Assembly: GCA_963580455.1 (NCBI GenBank)
Contig: OY756960.1
Coordinates: 930,001 to 994,000 of the forward strand
DNA length: 64,000 nucleotides
Direction: 5' to 3'
DNA from: Euonymus europaeus
Taxonomy: Eukaryota > Streptophyta > Magnoliopsida > Celastrales > Celastraceae
Numbering within the stretch: the stretch's first letter is position 1; each line of letters begins with the position of its first letter. The notes below the pieces were generated by a model. The model did no database searches, was not told where the DNA came from, and was given only the letters and a program-made list of their open reading frames with translations. The position numbers were made by a program, and so were the translations under genes. Below, piece by piece: positions 59,621 through 64,000 of this stretch.

Positions 59621-62600
59621 GGCTAGTAGGTCTCGTTTCACCTAGTTAGCCGCGAATTGTGGTTTCTTTACGTAAACGGTTTTATGAATCCGTTGTCTCC
59701 GAGTTCTGAATTCGGTGATTTTTAGCTTGATTACACACTACTTTTCGAGCTCTACGACCCTGGCGTTTCGGATTTTGATTTCAGAACTCATGGCTACTTG
59801 GTCTCGTTTCACTTATTTAGCCGCGAAATGTGGTTTCTTTAAGTAAACGGTTTTATGAATATCCGTTGACTCCGAGTTCTGAATTCGGTGATTTTTAGCT
59901 TGATTTCAAACTAATTTTTGAGCTCTACAATCCTGGCGTTTGGGATTTTCATTTCAGAACTCGTGGCTAGTTGGTCTCGTTTCACATATTTAGCCGCGAA
60001 ATGTGGTTTCTTTACGTAAACGGTTTTATGAATATCTGTTGACTCCGAGTTCTGAATTCGGTGATTTTTAGCTTGATTTCACACTACTTTTCGAGCTCTA
60101 CAATCCTGGCATTTCGGATTTTGATTTCAGAACTCGTGGCTAGTAGGTCTCGTTTCACCTAGTTAGCCGCGAAATGTGGTTTCTTTACGTAAACGGTTTT
60201 ATGAATATCCGTTGACTCCGAGTTCTGAATTCGGTGATTTTTAGCTTGATTTCACACTACTTTACGAGCTCTACGATCCTGGCATTTCGGATTTTGATTT
60301 CAGAACTCGTGGCTAGTTGGCCTCGTTTCACCTAGTTAGCCGCGAAATGTGGTTTCTTTACGTAAACGGTTTTATGAATATCCGTTGACTCCGAGTTCTG
60401 AATTCGGTGATTTTTAGCTTGATTTCACACTAATTTTCGAGCTCTACGATCCTGGCGTTTCGGATTTTGATTTCAGAACTCGTGGCTAGTTGGTCTCGTT
60501 TCACCTAGTTAGCCGCGAATTGTGGTTTCTTTACGTAAACGGTTTTATGAATATCCGTTGACTCCGAGTTCTGAATTCGGTGATTTTTAGCTTGATTTCA
60601 CACTACTTTTCGAGCTCTACAATCCTGGCGTTTCGGATTTTTATTTCAGAACTCGTGGCTAGTAGGTCTCGTTTCACCTAGTTAGCCGCGAAATGTGGTT
60701 TCTTTACGTAAACGGTTTTATGAATATCCGTTGACTCCGAGTTCTGAATTCGGTGATTTTTAGCTTGCTTTCACACTACTTTTCGAGCTCTACGATCCTG
60801 GCGTTTCGGATTTTCATTTCAGAACTCGTGGCTAGTTGGTCTCGTTTCACCTAGTTAGCCGCGAAATGTGGTTTCTTTACGTAAACGGTTTTATGAATAT
60901 CCGTTGAGTCCGAGTTCTGAATTCGGTCATTTTTAGATTGATTTCACACTACTTTTCGAGCTCTACAATCCTGGAGTTTCGGATTTTGATTTCAGAACTC
61001 GTGGCTAGTTGGTCTCGTTTCACCTAGTTAGCCGCGAAATGTGGTTTTTTACGTAAACGATTTTATGAATATCCGTTGACTCCGAGTTCTGAATTCGGTG
61101 ATTTTTAGTTTGATTACACACTACTTTTCGAGCTCTACGATCCTGGGGTTTCGGATTTTGATTTCAGAACTCGTGGCTAGTTGGTCTCGTTTCACCTATT
61201 TAGCCGCGAAATTTGGTTTCTTTACGTAAACGGTTTTATGAATATCCGTTGACTCCGAGTTCTGAATTCGGTGATTTTTAGTTTGATTTCACACTACTTT
61301 TCGAGCTCTACAATTCTGGCGTTTCGGATTTTGATTTCAGAACTCGTGGCTAGTAGGTCTTGTTTCACCTAGTTAGCCGCGAAATGTGGTTTCTTTACGT
61401 AAACAGTTTTATGAATATCCGTCGACTCCGAGTTCTGAATTCGGTGATTTTTAGCTTGATTACACATTACTTTTCGAGCTCTACAATCCTGCCGTTTCGG
61501 ATTTTGATTTCAGAACTCGTGGCTAGTTGGTCTCGTTTCACCTAGTTAGCCGCGAAATGTGGTTTCTTTACGTAAACGGTTTTATGAATATCCGTTGACT
61601 CCGAGTTCTGAATTCGGTGATTTTTAGATTGATTTCACACTACTTTTCGAGCTCTACAATCCTGGGATTTCGGATTCTGATTTCAGAACTCGTGGCTAGT
61701 TGGTCTCGTTTCACCTAGTTAGCCGCGAAATGTGGTTTCTTTACGTAAACGGTTTTATGAATATCCGTCGACTCCGAGTTCTGAATTCGGTGATTTTTAG
61801 CTTGATTTCACACTAATTTTCGAGCTCTACGATCCTGGCATTTCGGATTTTGATTTCAGAACTCGTGGCTAGTTGGTCTCGTTTCACCTAGTTAGCCGCG
61901 AAATGTGGTTTCTTTACGTAAACGGTTTTATGAATATCCGTTGACTCCGAGTTCTGAATTCGGTGATTTTTAGCTTGATTTCACACTACTTTTCGAGCTC
62001 TACGATTCTGGCGTTTCGGATTTTGATTTCAGAACTCGTGGCTAGTTGATCTCGTTTCACCTATTTAGCCGCGAAATTTGGTTTCTTTACGTAAACGGTT
62101 TTATGAATATCCGTTGACTCCGAGTTCTGAATTCGGTGATTTTTAGTTTGATTTCACACTACTTTTCGAGCTCTCCAATCCTGGCATTTCGGATTTTGAT
62201 TTCAGAACTCGTGGCTAGTAGGTCTTGTTTCACCTAGTTAGCCGCGAAATGTGGTTTCTTTACGTAAACGGTTTTATGAATATCCGTTGACTCCGAGTTC
62301 TGAATTCGGTGATTTTTAGCTTGATTACACATTACTTTTCGAGCTCTACGATCCTGGCGTTTCGGATTTTGATTTCAGAACTCGTGGCTAGTTGGTCTCG
62401 TTTCACCTAGTTAGCCGCGAAATGTGGTTTCTTTACGTAAACGGTTTTATGAATATCCGTTGACTCCGAGTTCTGAATTCGGTGATTTTTAGATTGATTT
62501 CACACTACTTTTCGAGCTCTACAATCCTGGGGTTTCGGATTTTGATTTCAGAACTCGTGGCTAGTTGGTCTCGTTTCACCTAGTTAGCCGCGAAATGTGG

Positions 62601-62904
62601 TTTCTTTACGTAAACGGTTTTATGAATATCCGTTGACTCCGAGTTCTGAATTCGGTGATTTTTAGCTTGATTTCACACTAATTTTCGAGCTCTACGATCC
62701 TGGCATTTCGGATTTTTATTTCAGAACTCGTGGCTAGTTGGTCTCGTTTCACCTAGTTAGCCGCGAAATGTGGTTTCTTTACGTTAACGGTTTTATGAAT
62801 ATCCGTTGACTCCGAGTTCTGAATTCGGTGATTTTTCGCTTGATTTCACACTACTTTTCGAGCTCTACAATCCTGGCGTTTCGGATTTTGATTTCAGAAC
62901 TCGT
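59621..62904 (+). repeat. 19-monomer 171-led block (3,284 bp)
   Basis: The series starting here (171-bp unit, TTTAAGTAAAC, CACATATTTAG with ATATCTGTTG, TTTACGAGCTC at 60,261) restarts at 62,905, with TTTACG at 63,545, an offset of 3,284 bp. The middle holds diverged units: TTTAGATTG, TTTAGTTTG, GTCGACTCC and a 172-bp unit with GGTTTTTTACG near 61,045. Confidence 0.84.
61175..62731 (+). repeat. Four-monomer run repeated at 865 bp within the last block
   Basis: Units at 61,175-61,866 recur at 62,040-62,731. TTTAGTTTG occurs at 61,281 and 62,146 (GTTTG), GGTCTTG with GATTACACATTAC at 61,461 and 62,326, and TTTAGATTG near 61,627 and 62,492. The fifth unit of the period differs between copies. 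The GGTCTTG/GATTACACATTAC type also occurs in repeat B (8,997), so it is an old monomer type spread along the array. Confidence 0.82.
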
Positions 62905-63940
62905 GGCTAGTAGGTCTCGTTTCACCTAGTTAGCCGCGAATTGTGGTTTCTTTACGTAAACGGTTTTATGAATCCGTTGTCTCCGAGTTCTGAATTCGGT
63001 GATTTTTAGCTTGATTACACACTACTTTTCGAGCTCTACGACCCTGGCGTTTCGGATTTTGATTTCAGAACTCATGGCTACTTGGTCTCGTTTCACTTAT
63101 TTAGCCGCGAAATGTGGTTTCTTTAAGTAAACGGTTTTATGAATATCCGTTGACTCCGAGTTCTGAATTCGGTGATTTTTAGCTTGATTTCACACTAATT
63201 TTTGAGCTCTACAATCCTGGCGTTTCGGATTTTGATTTCAGAACTCGTGGCTAGTTGGTCTCGTTTCACATATTTAGCCGCGAAATGTGGTTTCTTTACG
63301 TAAACGGTTTTATGAATATCTGTTGACTCCGAGTTCTGAATTCGGTGATTTTTAGCTTGATTTCACACTACTTTTCGAGCTCTACAATCCTGGCATTTCG
63401 GATTTTGATTTCAGAACTCGTGGCTAGTAGGTCTCGTTTCACCTAGTTAGCCGCGAAATGTGGTTTCTTTACGTAAACGGTTTTATGAATATCCGTTGAC
63501 TCCGAGTTCTGAATTCGGTGATTTTTAGCTTGATTTCACACTACTTTACGAGCTCTACGATCCTGGCATTTCGGATTTTGATTTCAGAACTCGTGGCTAG
63601 TTGGTCTCGTTTCACCTAGTTAGCCGCGAAATGTGGTTTCTTTACGTAAACGGTTTTATGAATATCCGTTGACTCCGAGTTCTGAATTCGGTGATTTTTA
63701 GCTTGATTTCACACTAATTTTCGAGCTCTACGATCCTGGCGTTTCGGATTTTGATTTCAGAACTCGTGGCTAGTTGGTCTCGTTTCACCTAGTTAGCCGC
63801 GAATTGTGGTTTCTTTACGTAAACGGTTTTATGAATATCCGTTGACTCCGAGTTCTGAATTCGGTGATTTTTAGCTTGATTTCACACTACTTTTCGAGCT
63901 CTACAATCCTGGGGTTTCGGATTTTTATTTCAGAACTCGT
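62905..63940 (+). repeat. Start of a further 171-led block, cut by the window edge
   Basis: Six complete units run from the 171-bp monomer at 62,905 through TTTAAGTAAAC, CACATATTTAG, TTTACGAGCTC, CACTAAT and GAATTGTGG types. They mirror 59,621-60,656. The array clearly continues beyond the window. Confidence 0.88.
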
Positions 63941-64000
63941 GGCTAGTAGGTCTCGTTTCACCTAGTTAGCCGCGAAATGTGGTTTCTTTACGTAAACGGT
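63941..64000 (+). repeat. Partial 371st monomer at the window edge
   Basis: The first 60 bases of a monomer are present, with AGTAGG and otherwise standard bases, ending inside TTTACGTAAACGGT. The truncation is due to the window edge and not to biology. Confidence 0.97.

Larger units (their letters stand above)
10381..63075 (+). repeat. Variant subfamily: 171-bp monomers (30 copies)
   Basis: Thirty monomers have GAATCCG in place of GAATATCCG, a 2-bp deletion, linked to GTTGTCTCC, GATTACA and GACCCTGGC; nearly all also carry GCGAATTGTGG. Their starts are 10,381; 12,974; 15,394; 16,603; 18,332; 19,541; 20,232; 21,441; 22,823; 24,205; 24,895; 25,758; 26,449; 27,658; 29,040; 29,903; 31,285; 38,377; 39,759; 47,886; 50,652; 51,861; 53,070; 54,267; 55,130; 56,166; 57,029; 58,412; 59,621; 62,905. 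Nearly all are followed by a unit beginning CATGGCTACTTGG. Spacings are whole monomers, often 5, 7 or 8. Copies left of about 21 kb read GATTACAAAC and GACCCTGGCATTT, and copies right of 47 kb read GATTACACAC (or CACAT) and GACCCTGGCGTTT. Confidence 0.93.
1..64000 (+). repeat. 173-bp satellite DNA array, 370 complete monomers plus a partial
   Basis: The window is head-to-tail copies of one 173-bp unit, with no inversion and no unrelated insert seen. Each unit begins GGCTAGTTGGTCTCG, passes TTTACGTAAACGGTTTTATG and TGACTCCGAGTTCTG, and ends TTTCAGAACTCGT. Following starts through every indel gives 370 complete monomers ending at 63,940. The length agrees exactly with 30 deletions of 2 bp, five 1-bp insertions, four 1-bp deletions and one 11-bp deletion. 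Substitution variants are shared by monomers several units apart, which reveals higher-order repeats. A nucleosome-sized unit in a long homogeneous array is typical of eukaryotic centromeric or pericentromeric heterochromatin. That location is inferred from family behaviour, because nothing here shows kinetochore function. I do not recognise the family. No coding gene is present anywhere in the window. Confidence 0.98.

Noticed and set aside
61360..61545. Open frame of 61 codons
   Set aside because: The TGA is replaced by CGA (GTCGACTCC). It is a single-unit accident in satellite sequence.
1..64000. CENP-B box
   Set aside because: The required CGGG (or CCCG) core is absent from the consensus. 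The single CCCGG at about 34,364 lacks the rest of the motif.
1..64000. CRISPR array
   Set aside because: Spacing and repeats are regular, but there are no unique spacers. The whole 173-bp unit is conserved and there are no cas genes.
1..64000. Identification as a named plant or animal centromere satellite
   Set aside because: The unit length resembles several known families of 170-180 bp, but I recognise no sequence identity. A database search of the consensus would decide.
1..64000. Novel gene-encoded system
   Set aside because: All 64 kb is explained by the satellite. No frame longer than about 63 codons was found and no sequence outside the repeat exists to encode one.

Overview
The whole 64 kb window is one uninterrupted tandem satellite DNA array. 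It contains no credible gene, RNA gene, transposon, CRISPR array or unique sequence. The unit is a 173-bp monomer of about 42% GC. It is always in the same head-to-tail orientation and starts at base 1 with GGCTAGTTGG in the phase used here. I count 370 complete monomers (1-63,940) plus 60 bases of the 371st. The length balances exactly: 370 x 173 = 64,010. Thirty monomers carry the same 2-bp deletion, five have a 1-bp insertion, four have a 1-bp deletion and one has an 11-bp deletion, for a total of -70, giving 63,940.

Organism: a megabase-type, nucleosome-length satellite with higher-order structure points to a eukaryotic heterochromatic block, most likely centromeric or pericentromeric. 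Many plant and animal centromere satellites are 150-185 bp. I do not recognise this monomer as any named family and cannot assign a species or kingdom. CpG is over-represented in the monomer (12 seen, about 7.5 expected), which is unusual for heavily CpG-methylated heterochromatin.

Layout, read from shared private variants. 1-173: one monomer. 174-5,709: two copies of a higher-order repeat (19 and 13 monomers) that differ by a 5-monomer duplication. 5,710-7,785: twelve mixed monomers. 7,786-17,811: five successive, progressively shorter copies of a large repeat (16, 15, 14, 7 and 6 monomers). 17,812-31,801: a complex region with a 26-monomer segment repeated 6,217 bp downstream and a nested 1,382-bp tandem pair. 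31,802-34,396: an 8-monomer repeat (1,384 bp) and a 7-monomer second copy. 34,397-40,621: mixed, with a 6/7-monomer pair at 36,127-38,376. 40,622-45,636: 8-, 11- and 10-monomer periods. 45,983-47,885: a 6-monomer period. 47,886-64,000: repeated blocks of 5-8 monomers, each opened by a 171-bp variant monomer, with longer duplications on top.

The pieces do not work together as genes. What the window records is a history of unequal exchange and local conversion. Copy-number differences are whole monomers, neighbouring copies are nearly identical, and recombinant monomers mark exchange points. Inside the monomer there is an 11-bp inverted repeat, an imperfect palindrome, and an old internal direct duplication suggesting that the 173-bp unit grew from a shorter one.
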